Shown here: positions 40,146 to 48,310 of the stretch, one piece after another
Layout: every line of letters begins with the position of its first letter
How positions within the stretch are numbered: position 1 is the stretch's first letter
Assembly (NCBI RefSeq): GCF_008831045.1
Contig: NZ_WAJS01000001.1
Location: 1 to 64,000, forward strand
DNA length: 64,000 nt
Source: Adlercreutzia muris
Lineage (GTDB): Bacteria > Actinomycetota > Coriobacteriia > Coriobacteriales > Eggerthellaceae
Direction: 5' to 3'
Translations under genes and position numbers: made by a program
The notes under the pieces: model-generated
What the model saw: only the letters and a program-made list of their open reading frames with translations
Told to the model about the DNA's origin: nothing
Database searches by the model: none

Positions 40146-41318
40146 TCAAGAGGCATCCCCGTATCCGTCGGGGTTCTGGGACTGCCAGCGCCAGCCGTCC
40201 TCGCACATACGGGCCATGTCGTACTCGGCTACCCAGCCTAGCTCGTCGCGGGCCTTGGAGGCGTCGGCATAGCACGCGGCGATATCGCCGGGGCGCCGGG
40301 CCATGATGCGGTAGGGAATCTCGTGACCGCAGGCCTTCTCGAAGGCGCGGATGACATCGAGCACCGAGGAGCCGGTGCCCGTGCCGAGGTTGAATATGCC
40401 CACGCCCCGACGGCTGCCGTCTTCGGCCGGCTTGCCGGCCACGGAGCCCACACCCGCCGCCTCGCCGGTGCCCACGCGCCCGGCCATCCAGTCCAGGGCA
40501 GCGACGTGGCCCCGGGCCAGATCGACCACGTGGATGTAGTCGCGCACGCCGGTGCCGTCGGGGGTGGGGTAGTCGTCGCCGAACACGCCCACGGATTCCA
40601 GTTTTCCCACGGCTACCTGCGCCACGTAGGGCAGCAGGTTGTTCGGAATGCCCTTGGGATCCTCTCCGATGCGGCCGCTCTCGTGGGCGCCGATGGGGTT
40701 GAAGTAGCGCAGAAGCACGATATTCCACTCGTTGTCCCCCGTGTACAGGTCGGACAGGATCTGCTCGAGCATGGACTTGGTCCAGCCGTAGGGATTGGTG
40801 GCATCGTGCTTCGGGCAGCTCTCGGTGATGGGGATGAACTCCGGCTCGCCATACACCGTGGCGCTCGACGAGAACACGATGTTCTTGCAGCCGTGTTCGC
40901 GGGCCACATCGGCCAGCACTAGAGTGCCCGTGATGTTGTTCCAGTAGTACTCCAGCGGCTTGGCCACACTCTCGCCCACGGCTTTGAAGCCGGCGAAATG
41001 GATGATGACGTCTACGGCATGGGCCGCGAAGATGGCCTCCAGAGCCGCACGGTTGAGAATGCTCGCCTCGTAGAACGTGAGCGAGGGTCCAGCGGTGTTG
41101 GCGACGGTGCCCTCATCGGCGAATACGGGGGCAATGCCGGTGATCTCCCCCACGCGCCGCACGGCCTCGCGGCTGGAATTGCTCAGGTCGTCTACGATGA
41201 CAACCTGGTAGCCTTGCTCTAGCAGCTCAACGACGGTGTGGCTGCCGATGAACCCGGCACCTCCCGTCACCAGGACGCAGGTGTCGGCGGCGTCTTTTGC
41301 AAGCAGGGCATTGGCCAT
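40146..41318 (-). CDS. galE: UDP-glucose 4-epimerase
   Basis: A 390-residue NAD-dependent epimerase interconverting UDP-glucose and UDP-galactose. [13 protein letters not shown] is the NAD motif, SSSATVYG and [10 protein letters not shown] hold the catalytic Ser/Tyr-x-x-x-Lys, and [12 protein letters not shown] with [12 protein letters not shown] are GalE-specific. It is longer than the usual ~338 residues because of an insertion around residues 290-315 (a Gly/Glu-rich loop). It probably supplies sugars for envelope polysaccharides together with the phosphohexomutase at 43195. Confidence 0.93.
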   Translation of the reverse strand: MANALLAKDAADTCVLVTGGAGFIGSHTVVELLEQGYQVVIVDDLSNSSREAVRRVGEITGIAPVFADEGTVANTAGPSLTFYEASILNRAALEAIFAAHAVDVIIHFAGFKAVGESVAKPLEYYWNNITGTLVLADVAREHGCKNIVFSSSATVYGEPEFIPITESCPKHDATNPYGWTKSMLEQILSDLYTGDNEWNIVLLRYFNPIGAHESGRIGEDPKGIPNNLLPYVAQVAVGKLESVGVFGDDYPTPDGTGVRDYIHVVDLARGHVAALDWMAGRVGTGEAAGVGSVAGKPAEDGSRRGVGIFNLGTGTGSSVLDVIRAFEKACGHEIPYRIMARRPGDIAACYADASKARDELGWVAEYDMARMCEDGWRWQSQNPDGYGDAS

Positions 41319-41686
41319 GGGAACCTTCTTTCTCGCGTTGAAGCGCCGGGCGCTTCCTTTGTACGGCCACCATGGTATCAGGAGCGAGGCCCCCTTCGGT
41401 CGTTTTCAAGAGAAAAGCGCGAGGAGGGGTCTCAGGCGACTCCCGTTGCCTCTGCGGCCGACACGTCGATCAACGAGGCGAGAAGGGAACGGTCGGCTGC
41501 GGCGAAGGTCTCGATCTGATCGACGAGCAATTGGGGTTGCGAGGGCGCGCCTCGGCTGGCTTCGGGTGTTCGCTTCTCCTGCGAAGGTCGTCTGCCGATC
41601 TGCGGGGACGACCGCGTCAGAAAGCGTATAATGGGCCGGAACGACAAGCCCCAGGGGCTATGCGCGGCAATGGGGAAGGAGCGGCC
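41319..41686. other. Intergenic region between galE and the CapA gene
   Basis: This 368-bp stretch has no intact gene. On the minus strand 41432-41535 a frame ends QLLVDQIETFAAADRSLLAS ... ATGVA at a stop. It looks like a gene's C-terminus but has no start. A TATAAT at 41627-41632 may drive the CapA gene. Confidence 0.35.
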
Positions 41687-43126
41687 GTGGAGCGACATCA
41701 TCGGCGGCCGGGTCCGACGCGGCGCCGCAGTATCTACGTGGGAGGCCGGGGCCACTCATCTCTGGGAAGCATGGGGCCCTTCGGCGTGCCCGGGGCCATC
41801 GGCGGGGCTCCGGCGGGGAAGAGCGGCCTGGGCCCGCGCCTCGTCGTTTTTGCCGTCGCGGCCCTGCTGCTGTGGTGGGTCGTGTCCTCCGTCGCCTCGT
41901 GCGCCGCTCGGCCCGCAGCCTTGTCTGACACGGGGCTGTCCGGCGAGATGGCGAGCGAGCCCCTCGGCCCGACCGTGTCCTTCGTGGCCGTGGGAGACAA
42001 CCTGCCCGAGAAGACCCTGGGGGCCTACGCCGACAGCCTGGCCGGCGAGACCGGCGATGGCACCTACGACTACCGGCCCATCTACGCGCCGGTGCGCTCC
42101 TATATCGAGGGGGCCGACCTGGCTTTCGTGAGCCAGGAGGTACACCTCGGCGGCGACGATTTGGGCGTGCAGGGCTACCCCTCGTTCAACGCCCCCGACG
42201 ACTTGGCCGATGCTCTGGTGGACACTGGATTCGACCTGGTGGCTTCCGCATCAAACCACTGCTACGACTGGGGTAACTTCGGGGCCGTGGAGCATTCCCG
42301 CGAGCTGTGGAACACCAAGCCCGTGGCTTTCACCGGCACCGCCACCTCCCAGGAGGAGGCCGACTCCATTCCCGTGGTGGAGCGCGAGGGCATCACCTTC
42401 GCCCTGCTCGACTACACCTATGGGCTGAATGGCTTCGAGCCCGACGATATTCCCTCTTACGCCGTGAGCTTCCTGGACGAGGACCGCATCCGCTCTCAGG
42501 TGGCCCAGGCCCATGAGCTGGCCGATGTGGTCGTCGTCGCAGCCCATTGGGGCACCGAGAAGCAGATGGAGCCCGACGAGCAGCAGCTGGCCTACGCCCA
42601 GCTGTTCGCCGACTTGGGCGTCGATATCGTGCTGGGGTCGCACCCCCATGTCATCGGCCCCGTGGAATGGGTGGAAGGGTCGGGCGGCCACAAGACGCTG
42701 GTGGCCTACGCTCTCGGCGACTTCAAGAGCACCCATGATACGCCGCATCTGGAAAGCGAGCTGGCCGGTATGCTTGCCTGCGATTTCGTGCGCGAGCCCC
42801 CTGCGGGCGCCGAGGCAGCGGAAGGCGCGGGGCCGGACGAGGAGGGGGCTGAGGCGCCGCCCGATGCCGGCGCGACCGGCGACGGAGTGGGTGATGACGG
42901 GGCCGCCGAGCAGGGGCCGGTCACCATTCAGAATGTGCGGTGGATTCCCCTCGTGAACCATATTGAGGACGGGGCCCATGCGGTGTACGCCCTGGAGAAC
43001 TACAGCGACGAGCTGGTGGCGCGCCACACGTTCCTCAGCACCCAGGACAACCCGCTCCAGTGGATGCGCGATACCACCGAACAGGTCGTTCACTCCCGCG
43101 GTGCCGATATTCCCATTGAAATCTGA
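41687..43126 (+). CDS. CapA/PgsA-family putative poly-gamma-glutamate or capsule protein
   Basis: A 479-residue protein with a cytoplasmic basic start, one transmembrane helix (LVVFAVAALLLWWVVSSVAS) and a large extracytoplasmic PGA_cap metallophosphoesterase-like domain: SFVAVGDNLPE, FVSQEVHLGG, SASNHCYDWG, VVVAAHWGTE and DIVLGSHPHVIGPVE. The stretch ~365-405 is an acidic Gly/Ala-rich insertion (AEAAEGAGPDEEGAEAPPDA). GTG 41687 is selected for its GGAAGGAG site 5 bases upstream; ATG 41658 has none. Members act in capsule or gamma-glutamate polymer formation; the specific role is open. Confidence 0.8.
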   Translation: MERHHRRPGPTRRRSIYVGGRGHSSLGSMGPFGVPGAIGGAPAGKSGLGPRLVVFAVAALLLWWVVSSVASCAARPAALSDTGLSGEMASEPLGPTVSFVAVGDNLPEKTLGAYADSLAGETGDGTYDYRPIYAPVRSYIEGADLAFVSQEVHLGGDDLGVQGYPSFNAPDDLADALVDTGFDLVASASNHCYDWGNFGAVEHSRELWNTKPVAFTGTATSQEEADSIPVVEREGITFALLDYTYGLNGFEPDDIPSYAVSFLDEDRIRSQVAQAHELADVVVVAAHWGTEKQMEPDEQQLAYAQLFADLGVDIVLGSHPHVIGPVEWVEGSGGHKTLVAYALGDFKSTHDTPHLESELAGMLACDFVREPPAGAEAAEGAGPDEEGAEAPPDAGATGDGVGDDGAAEQGPVTIQNVRWIPLVNHIEDGAHAVYALENYSDELVARHTFLSTQDNPLQWMRDTTEQVVHSRGADIPIEI

Positions 43127-43194
43127 CGCAACGGGGCGGCCTTCCACTATAATCAACGGCACTGTGCATTACCCGCCTAACCAGGAGGCATTTC

Positions 43195-44607
43195 ATGGCT
43201 GATATTCATTTCGGAACCGATGGCTGGCGCGCCATTATCGGGGAGGATTTCACGCCCGATAACCTGATTCGCGTCATCGATGCGGCGGCCCGCATCTTCA
43301 AGGAGGAGGCGGTGGCGGCCGGCCGCGATGCCGATGCCCCGGGCACACTCATCGTCGGCCACGATTGCCGCCAGGATGCCCACGGCTATGCCGAGCTGGC
43401 GGCCCAGGTGGCTGCGGGCCACGGCTTCACCGTGCTGCTCACCGAGGACTACTGCCCCACCCCCACGCTCTGCTGGTCGGTGGCCCACAACGACGACGCC
43501 GTGGGCGGCATCATGCTCACGAGCTCCCATAATCCCGCCGAGTACCTGGGCGTGAAGCTGCGCATGGCCGATGGCGGTGCGAGCCCCGCCGAGTTCACCG
43601 ACCGGGTGGAGGCGGTGCTGCCCGCCGAACCCACCGATGTGCTGGGCCCCTTCCAGACCGCCGACCTCATGACCGACTACCTCGCCGCCCTGCGCTCGTT
43701 GGTGGACGTGGAAGCCATTCGCGACGCGGGCCTGCGCGTGGTATGCGACCCCCTCTACGGCGCCGGTCGTCACTACCTGGCCGACCTTCTGCGCGATATG
43801 GGCGTGGAAGTGGTGGAAATCCACAACGGCGAGGATCCCACGTTCGCCGGCTTGCATCCCGAGCCCATCCAGCCCTGGGTTGACGAGGGTCTGGCGAAGG
43901 GGGCCGAGCTGGGCTACGATGCGCTGTTCATCAACGACGGCGACGCCGACCGCATTGCCGCCGGCGACGCTCAGGGCAACTACGTGAACGCCCATCGCAT
44001 CATCACGCTGCTCACCAAGCATATGGTCGACCGCGGCGAGACGGGCCGCGTGGTGTCCACTATCACGGCCTCGGCCATGCTCGACCGCATGTGCCGCAAG
44101 CTGGGGGTTGAGCTGGTCAGCACGCCCGTGGGCTTCAAGTGGATCTACGGCGAGATGGAGAAGGGCGGTGTGATGATCGGCGGCGAGGAGTCCGGCGGCA
44201 TCGGCCTGCCCGGCCATGTGAAGGAGCGCGATGGCCTGCTCATGGCCCTGCTGCTCACCGAATGCATGGCCCAGTCCGGCAAGGACCTAGGCACGCTGGT
44301 GGACGAGATGCTCGCCGACATCGGCCGCTTGGAATTCGCTCGCCGCGGGCTTTCCATCACCGACGAGCAGATGGCCCGCTTCCGTGCCGAGATGGTGCCC
44401 TCCTACACGGCCGACGAGGTGGCCGGCAAGCGCGTGATCGACGTGGATCGCCGCGACGGTGTGAAGCTCTTGCTGGAAGGGGATGCCTGGGTCATGATGC
44501 GCCCGAGCGGCACCGAGCCCTTGGTGCGCGTGTACGCCGAGGCTGCTACCACCGAGGAGGTGGAGGCGCTGCTCGACGCCGCCGAGGCTGTGGTCACGAG
44601 CCTGTAG
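43195..44607 (+). CDS. Phosphoglucomutase/phosphomannomutase
   Basis: A 470-residue alpha-D-phosphohexomutase. FGTDGWRAIIGE starts it, catalytic serine 111 lies in TSSHNPAEYLG, the Mg site is DGDADR (248-253), the sugar loop is GGEESGGIG and the phosphate loop RPSGTEPLVR near the C-terminus. It interconverts hexose-1- and hexose-6-phosphate for UDP-sugar or glycan precursor synthesis. AGGAGG precedes ATG 43195. Whether glucose, mannose or glucosamine is preferred is not decidable here. Confidence 0.92.
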   Translation: MADIHFGTDGWRAIIGEDFTPDNLIRVIDAAARIFKEEAVAAGRDADAPGTLIVGHDCRQDAHGYAELAAQVAAGHGFTVLLTEDYCPTPTLCWSVAHNDDAVGGIMLTSSHNPAEYLGVKLRMADGGASPAEFTDRVEAVLPAEPTDVLGPFQTADLMTDYLAALRSLVDVEAIRDAGLRVVCDPLYGAGRHYLADLLRDMGVEVVEIHNGEDPTFAGLHPEPIQPWVDEGLAKGAELGYDALFINDGDADRIAAGDAQGNYVNAHRIITLLTKHMVDRGETGRVVSTITASAMLDRMCRKLGVELVSTPVGFKWIYGEMEKGGVMIGGEESGGIGLPGHVKERDGLLMALLLTECMAQSGKDLGTLVDEMLADIGRLEFARRGLSITDEQMARFRAEMVPSYTADEVAGKRVIDVDRRDGVKLLLEGDAWVMMRPSGTEPLVRVYAEAATTEEVEALLDAAEAVVTSL

Positions 44608-44627
44608 GCCGAGTATTTCGCGTTTGC

Positions 44628-44661
44628 GCGGGCGGCTGCCTTCTGAGGGGCGGCCGCCCGC
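44628..44661. terminator. Hairpin between convergent genes
   Basis: GCGGGCGGC (44628-44636) pairs with GCCGCCCGC (44653-44661), with further partial pairing inside. It lies between the phosphohexomutase and the convergent hypothetical gene. No T run, so it is at best a weak bidirectional terminator. Confidence 0.45.
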
Positions 44662-44666
44662 TGTCG

Positions 44667-45122
44667 TTACCGCAGCTTCTTCAGGAGGGCCCAGGCGCAC
44701 TGCTTGCCGTTGTCGGAGGTCAGGAGCCCTTCGAAGTATTCGAAGATGACGGCGGTGCGCCCGAGCAGACGGTTGGGGGCATCGAGGGTCACGGGGGTGC
44801 GGTAGGCGGCCGACAGCAGTTCGGCGGCGAAGGCGTCAGTGGCCACCAGGGCCACGGGATCGAGCCCCTCCACGATGGTGCGGGCGTCTTCGGCGCCTAG
44901 CTTGCCCTCCTCGGTTTCGGCGACGACCACGGCCAGGGGCGCACTGCCGAACTCCAGGGACGCAGCCGATTTCTCCAGGGCTGCTCGGGCGGGGGCGCCC
45001 AAGGGCGTTTCGCTGACCACCATGAGGGCGGATGTGGGCGCACCCGTAAGGTGAGAACCGTAGAGGGTGAGCACCGACTCGCCCGTTACCTCGAACATGT
45101 TACTGCTCACGGAATAATTCAC
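44667..45122 (-). CDS. Hypothetical protein
   Basis: A 151-residue soluble protein of mixed alpha/beta character (TPLGAPARAALEKSAASLEFG, VAVVVAETEEGKL-like strands, NRLLGRTAVIFEYFEGLLTSDNGKQCAWALLKKL). No motif is recognised. The start is uncertain: GTG 45122, GTG 45110 or ATG 45098 (MFEVTGE), none with an ideal ribosome site. The C-terminal FEYFEGLLxxxxGKQxAWxLL stretch looks conserved-type rather than random, so I accept it as coding. Confidence 0.6.
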   Translation of the reverse strand: MNYSVSSNMFEVTGESVLTLYGSHLTGAPTSALMVVSETPLGAPARAALEKSAASLEFGSAPLAVVVAETEEGKLGAEDARTIVEGLDPVALVATDAFAAELLSAAYRTPVTLDAPNRLLGRTAVIFEYFEGLLTSDNGKQCAWALLKKLR

Positions 45123-45298
45123 ACTCCATCTTGCGCTTCGGGGCCGTTCGCGATAAAAATAATCCTACCTATATAGTAGCAAAGCACTGCGATCCCGGGG
45201 CTGGCGGATTGCGCTCGCAAGGGCCGGATGCGGCTCGTCTGGACGCAGCGAAGCCCCGCGACTGCACGGCGCTTACGCTCGGTTCCAAGGAGGAAGCC

Positions 45299-45553
45299 AT
45301 GTGCACCAACGGAGTAAACACCGGTCAGCTGGAGATGATGATCGACCAGATCGACGACCACATTAAGCTGGAGCGCCGCCACGCGCACGATCTGGGCCAC
45401 TTGGCCTCCGATGCCGGCTTTACCACCGTGGGCGAGAAGCTGCACAACGTCATGCACCTGCTCGACGAGGTTCGTGCGGCGTTGGACGAGGCCAAGGAGG
45501 CCATGGAGGATGACGCGGAAGACGCCGCCGGCTTCACGGTGCAGCTCGTCTAG
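45299..45553 (+). CDS. Small helical protein upstream of nikR
   Basis: An 84-residue acidic, helical protein (LEMMIDQIDDHIKLERRHAHDLGHLASDAGF ... LHNVMHLLDEVRAALDEAKEAM) containing several His residues. AAGGAGG precedes ATG 45299. It ends 11 bp before nikR, so the two are likely cotranscribed. His-rich helices next to a nickel regulator invite a metal-binding guess, but no known family is recognised. Confidence 0.7.
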   Translation: MCTNGVNTGQLEMMIDQIDDHIKLERRHAHDLGHLASDAGFTTVGEKLHNVMHLLDEVRAALDEAKEAMEDDAEDAAGFTVQLV

Positions 45554-45564
45554 GCGGCTCATCC

Positions 45565-45987
45565 ATGAGCAACGATCTGGTTCGGTTCTCCGTTGCGATG
45601 CCCGAGGATCTGCTGATCGAGTTCGACCAGCTGGTGGCCCGGCGCGGCCTGGCGAAGAACCGCAGTGAAGTAGTGCGCGATCTGGTGCGTGATGCCCTGG
45701 TGGAGGAGGAGTGCTCCACGCCGGGGTCGGTGGTCATGGGCACGCTCACCATCATCTACAATCACCACTCCAACGACTTGCAGGAGAAGCTGCACACCAT
45801 CCAGCACGACTATTTCGATGCCATCATTTCCACCATGCACGTACATGTTGACCAGCACATGTGCCTGGAGGTTATTGTAATGCGCGGTGAAACGGGCCTC
45901 GTGCAGTCGGTGGCGAACCTCATTCTGGGCACCAAGGGCGTGAAGAACGGCAAGCTGGTGCTCACCACAACTGGCAGGCATTTATAA
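45565..45987 (+). CDS. nikR: Nickel-responsive regulator NikR
   Basis: A 140-residue regulator. The N-terminal ribbon-helix-helix (VRFSVAMPEDLLIEFDQLVARRG ... NRSEVVRDLVRDAL) binds DNA; the C-terminal ACT-like domain carries the high-affinity Ni site as H81, H92, H94 and C100, the same spacing as E. coli H76/H87/H89/C95. It represses nickel uptake genes when nickel is plentiful. No nickel transporter is in the window; the neighbouring hypE fits a Ni-Fe hydrogenase context. Confidence 0.93.
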   Translation: MSNDLVRFSVAMPEDLLIEFDQLVARRGLAKNRSEVVRDLVRDALVEEECSTPGSVVMGTLTIIYNHHSNDLQEKLHTIQHDYFDAIISTMHVHVDQHMCLEVIVMRGETGLVQSVANLILGTKGVKNGKLVLTTTGRHL

Positions 45988-46030
45988 GCGGTGCCCCTGC
46001 CTGCGCAGCTGAGGTTGAGTGTAGAGGAGG

Positions 46031-46130
46031 CGTCGGGTGTTCTGACCGAGCGAGTTCCGCAGCGACTGGAACAGCCCAGTGGGCTGTTCCACAAAGCGAG
46101 GACTGTCTGAGCGAATCAGAATACCCGATG
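46031..46130 (+). repeat. Structured intergenic repeat, copy A
   Basis: Outer stem GGGTGTTCTGA/TCAGAATACCC (46035-46045/46116-46126), extended by four more pairs, encloses CCGAGCGAGTTCCGCAGCGAC, the central hairpin GGAACAGCCC/GGGCTGTTCC (46068-46077/46081-46090) and ACAAAGCGAGGACTGTCTGAG. Internal loops carry AGCGA four times. Copies B (54282) and C (54134, reverse) have the same plan with different but complementary stem sequences. It lies between nikR and hypE. Confidence 0.75.
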
Positions 46131-46164
46131 GCTCCGACCAGCGATAACGCACGAGAGGAACGAT

Positions 46165-47190
46165 ATGGCAGACGAGAAGGTAATGCTGGGGCATGGCTCT
46201 GGCGGCTCTATGATGAAGCGCATCATCGACGAGGTGTTCTTTGCGGCCTACGGGAGCGACGAGCTGCTCGTTGGCGACGATGCGGCGGTGCTGCCGGCCC
46301 TGGAGCCGGGAGAGCGCCTGGCCTATTCCACGGACAGCTTCGTGGTGACGCCCCACTTCTTCCCCGGTGGCGACATCGGGCGCTTGGCCGTGTGCGGCAC
46401 GGTGAACGATGTGGCCACCTCGGGCGCCCGGCCCCTGTATCTGTCCTGCGCCTTCATTCTGGAAGAGGGCTTTCCCATGGACGATCTGCGCCGCATCTGC
46501 GCCTCTATGGCGGCCTGCGCCAAGGAGGCCGGCGTGCGCATTGTGACCGGCGATACCAAGGTGGTCAACCGTGGCCACGGCGATGGTATCTACATCAACA
46601 CGAGCGGCGTGGGCGCGCTGCCGACTGACCGGCACCTCGGCGGCGCGCAGATTCGCCCCGGCGACGTGGTGCTCGTGAGCGGCACCCTGGGCGACCACGG
46701 CATCACCATCATGAGCTGCCGCGAGGGCCTGAACTTCTCGGCAGATATCGAAAGCGACGCCGCCCCGCTGAACCACCTCATCGCCGATGTGCTGGCCGCC
46801 GCTCCTGCCACCCGCTGCTTCCGCGATCCCACCCGGGGTGGTTTAGCCTCTACCTTAAACGAGCTCGCCGAGCAGTCGGGCACCGACATCACCGTGGACG
46901 AGGGTGCCGTTCCCGTGAAGGACGCCGTGCTCGGTGCCTGCGAGATGCTCGGTTACGACGTGCTGCAGGTGGCCAACGAGGGGAAGATGGTGTGCGTGGT
47001 GCCGGCCGACGAGGCGGAGGCGGCCCTGGCCGCCATGCAGGCGAGCCCCTACGGCCGCGACGGTGCCATCATCGGTACGGTGGCCGCCGCCGATGCGACC
47101 CGGGGTCCGAAGGTGTTCCTGCGCACCGCCTTCGGCAGCACCCGCATTCTGGATATGCTCGTCGGCGAGCAGCTTCCCCGCATCTGCTAG
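46165..47190 (+). CDS. hypE: Hydrogenase maturation protein HypE
   Basis: A 341-residue PurM-like protein that dehydrates the carbamoyl group on its C-terminal cysteine to a thiocyanate, the CN source for the Fe of [NiFe] hydrogenase. GHGSGG, VGDDAAVLPAL, GDTKVVNRGHGDG, SGTLGDHGITIM and RDPTRGG are the AIRS-family motifs, and the chain ends in PRIC with the required terminal Cys. AGAGGAACGAT precedes ATG 46165. No other hyp or hydrogenase gene is nearby, so hypE is detached from its usual cluster. Confidence 0.93.
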   Translation: MADEKVMLGHGSGGSMMKRIIDEVFFAAYGSDELLVGDDAAVLPALEPGERLAYSTDSFVVTPHFFPGGDIGRLAVCGTVNDVATSGARPLYLSCAFILEEGFPMDDLRRICASMAACAKEAGVRIVTGDTKVVNRGHGDGIYINTSGVGALPTDRHLGGAQIRPGDVVLVSGTLGDHGITIMSCREGLNFSADIESDAAPLNHLIADVLAAAPATRCFRDPTRGGLASTLNELAEQSGTDITVDEGAVPVKDAVLGACEMLGYDVLQVANEGKMVCVVPADEAEAALAAMQASPYGRDGAIIGTVAAADATRGPKVFLRTAFGSTRILDMLVGEQLPRIC

Positions 47191-47397
47191 GGCGCGCGCT
47201 GGCTCAGTGCCGCGCGGCGCCGCTCGCCGGACAAAAAAAGGGTGGTTTGGGGTGTCCTAAACCGCCCCCTGAAAAGTTCCCTATTCCTACTTGCGCTCGG
47301 CTGCTTTCATGGTATCTTGCGCAATGTGGTTGGGGCCCTCAAAGGGCTTTGGCCCCTACGACGAGGAATTAATGAACTGAACACGAAGGAGCTTCCC

Positions 47398-47586
47398 ATG
47401 TCTCATCCGGTTATTGAAGCTGACGAGTGCATCGGCTGCGGCATCTGCGTTGACGCGTGCCCCCAGGAAGTGCTCGAGGTCGTCAACGGCGTCGCCGACG
47501 CCGTGAATGAGGATGCCTGCATCGCTTGCGGCGACTGCGTCGAGGAGTGCCCCATGGGCGCCATCCCCGAGATCGTCGAGGACTAG
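47398..47586 (+). CDS. 2[4Fe-4S] ferredoxin
   Basis: A 62-residue ferredoxin with two full cysteine motifs, CIGCGICVDACP and CIACGDCVEECP, typical of clostridial-type two-cluster carriers for low-potential electrons. GAAGGAG precedes ATG 47398; the longer upstream frame is not supported. It has its own terminator. A hairpin flanked by seven A residues at ~47224-47270 upstream could terminate antisense transcription. Confidence 0.92.
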   Translation: MSHPVIEADECIGCGICVDACPQEVLEVVNGVADAVNEDACIACGDCVEECPMGAIPEIVED

Positions 47587-47646
47587 GCAACGACTCTTTC
47601 GGTAGGCATCGGCCCTCGGGTTGCGATGCTCCCAGCGTAGTGCGAG

Positions 47647-47688
47647 AACCCGCCGTGGCCCCCATTCAAGGGCTGCGGCGGGTTTTTT
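47647..47688 (+). terminator. Terminator of the ferredoxin gene
   Basis: AACCCGCCG (47647-47655) pairs with CGGCGGGTT (47676-47684), partly continued inside, and is followed by a six-T run. Confidence 0.8.
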
Positions 47689-47801
47689 CACGCTTTAGCA
47701 GGGAAAGTTCGCTTTTATGATATATTGAATCTCCAAGGTGTCCTCCCGGCTTCAGCTACGGGAGGGAGCCGACACGCAAGGGAAGCGCGGAGAATGAATT
47801 C

Positions 47802-48302
47802 ATGAGGAAGAGCAACGGGATCATCATAGCCATCTTCGCGGCTGCATCGGTCGCGTTTCTCTGGCTGTGGCATACTCTCCGGTTCGACCTTGTGGACAAT
47901 CCCCTCGATTTGGTGATCGCCCTTGTGTGGTGGGCGGTCATCGCAGGGGTCTGTATCGCCATTCATCTGGTCGAGAAGCGTCGCCAAGAGCGTATTCGCA
48001 CCATGTTTCTGGCGCCGGGGCTCATCTACAACAGCGAAGCCGGTGTCATGCGCATTGAGCCCGATGCCCCTATGGCCGGCGAGCTGCAGCGCGTGCTCGG
48101 CAGCCTCACCTATGGCTTCGAAGTGGCCGAACTGCCCTCAAACTCTCGCGTGCGCTTCCAGCGCATCGTGCGCACCTCGAAGTTCGCCGACCAAGGAGAT
48201 GTGTGGGAAGGGGAGGTCGTTGAGATGGCCACGCCCGACCGCTCCCAGCCTTTCCATAGCCGCCGTGAGCTGGCGGCGCTCTTGGAGCCCGGGCGCTCCT
48301 AG
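47802..48302 (+). CDS. Hypothetical membrane protein
   Basis: A 166-residue protein with two N-terminal helices (IIIAIFAAASVAFLWLWHTL and LDLVIALVWWAVIAGVCIAIHL) and a cytoplasmic soluble domain of ~100 residues (TMFLAPGLIYNSEAGVMRI, FQRIVRTSKFADQGDVWEGEVVEM). No family is named with confidence. The upstream TATATT near 47720 may be its promoter. It is convergent with the next gene. Confidence 0.72.
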   Translation: MRKSNGIIIAIFAAASVAFLWLWHTLRFDLVDNPLDLVIALVWWAVIAGVCIAIHLVEKRRQERIRTMFLAPGLIYNSEAGVMRIEPDAPMAGELQRVLGSLTYGFEVAELPSNSRVRFQRIVRTSKFADQGDVWEGEVVEMATPDRSQPFHSRRELAALLEPGRS

Positions 48303-48310
48303 GTCATTGC

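Noticed and set aside
47224-47275. Hairpin with an A7 run as terminator of hypE
   Set aside because: On the plus strand no T run follows; the A run would make it a terminator only for minus-strand transcription, for which no gene was found nearby.
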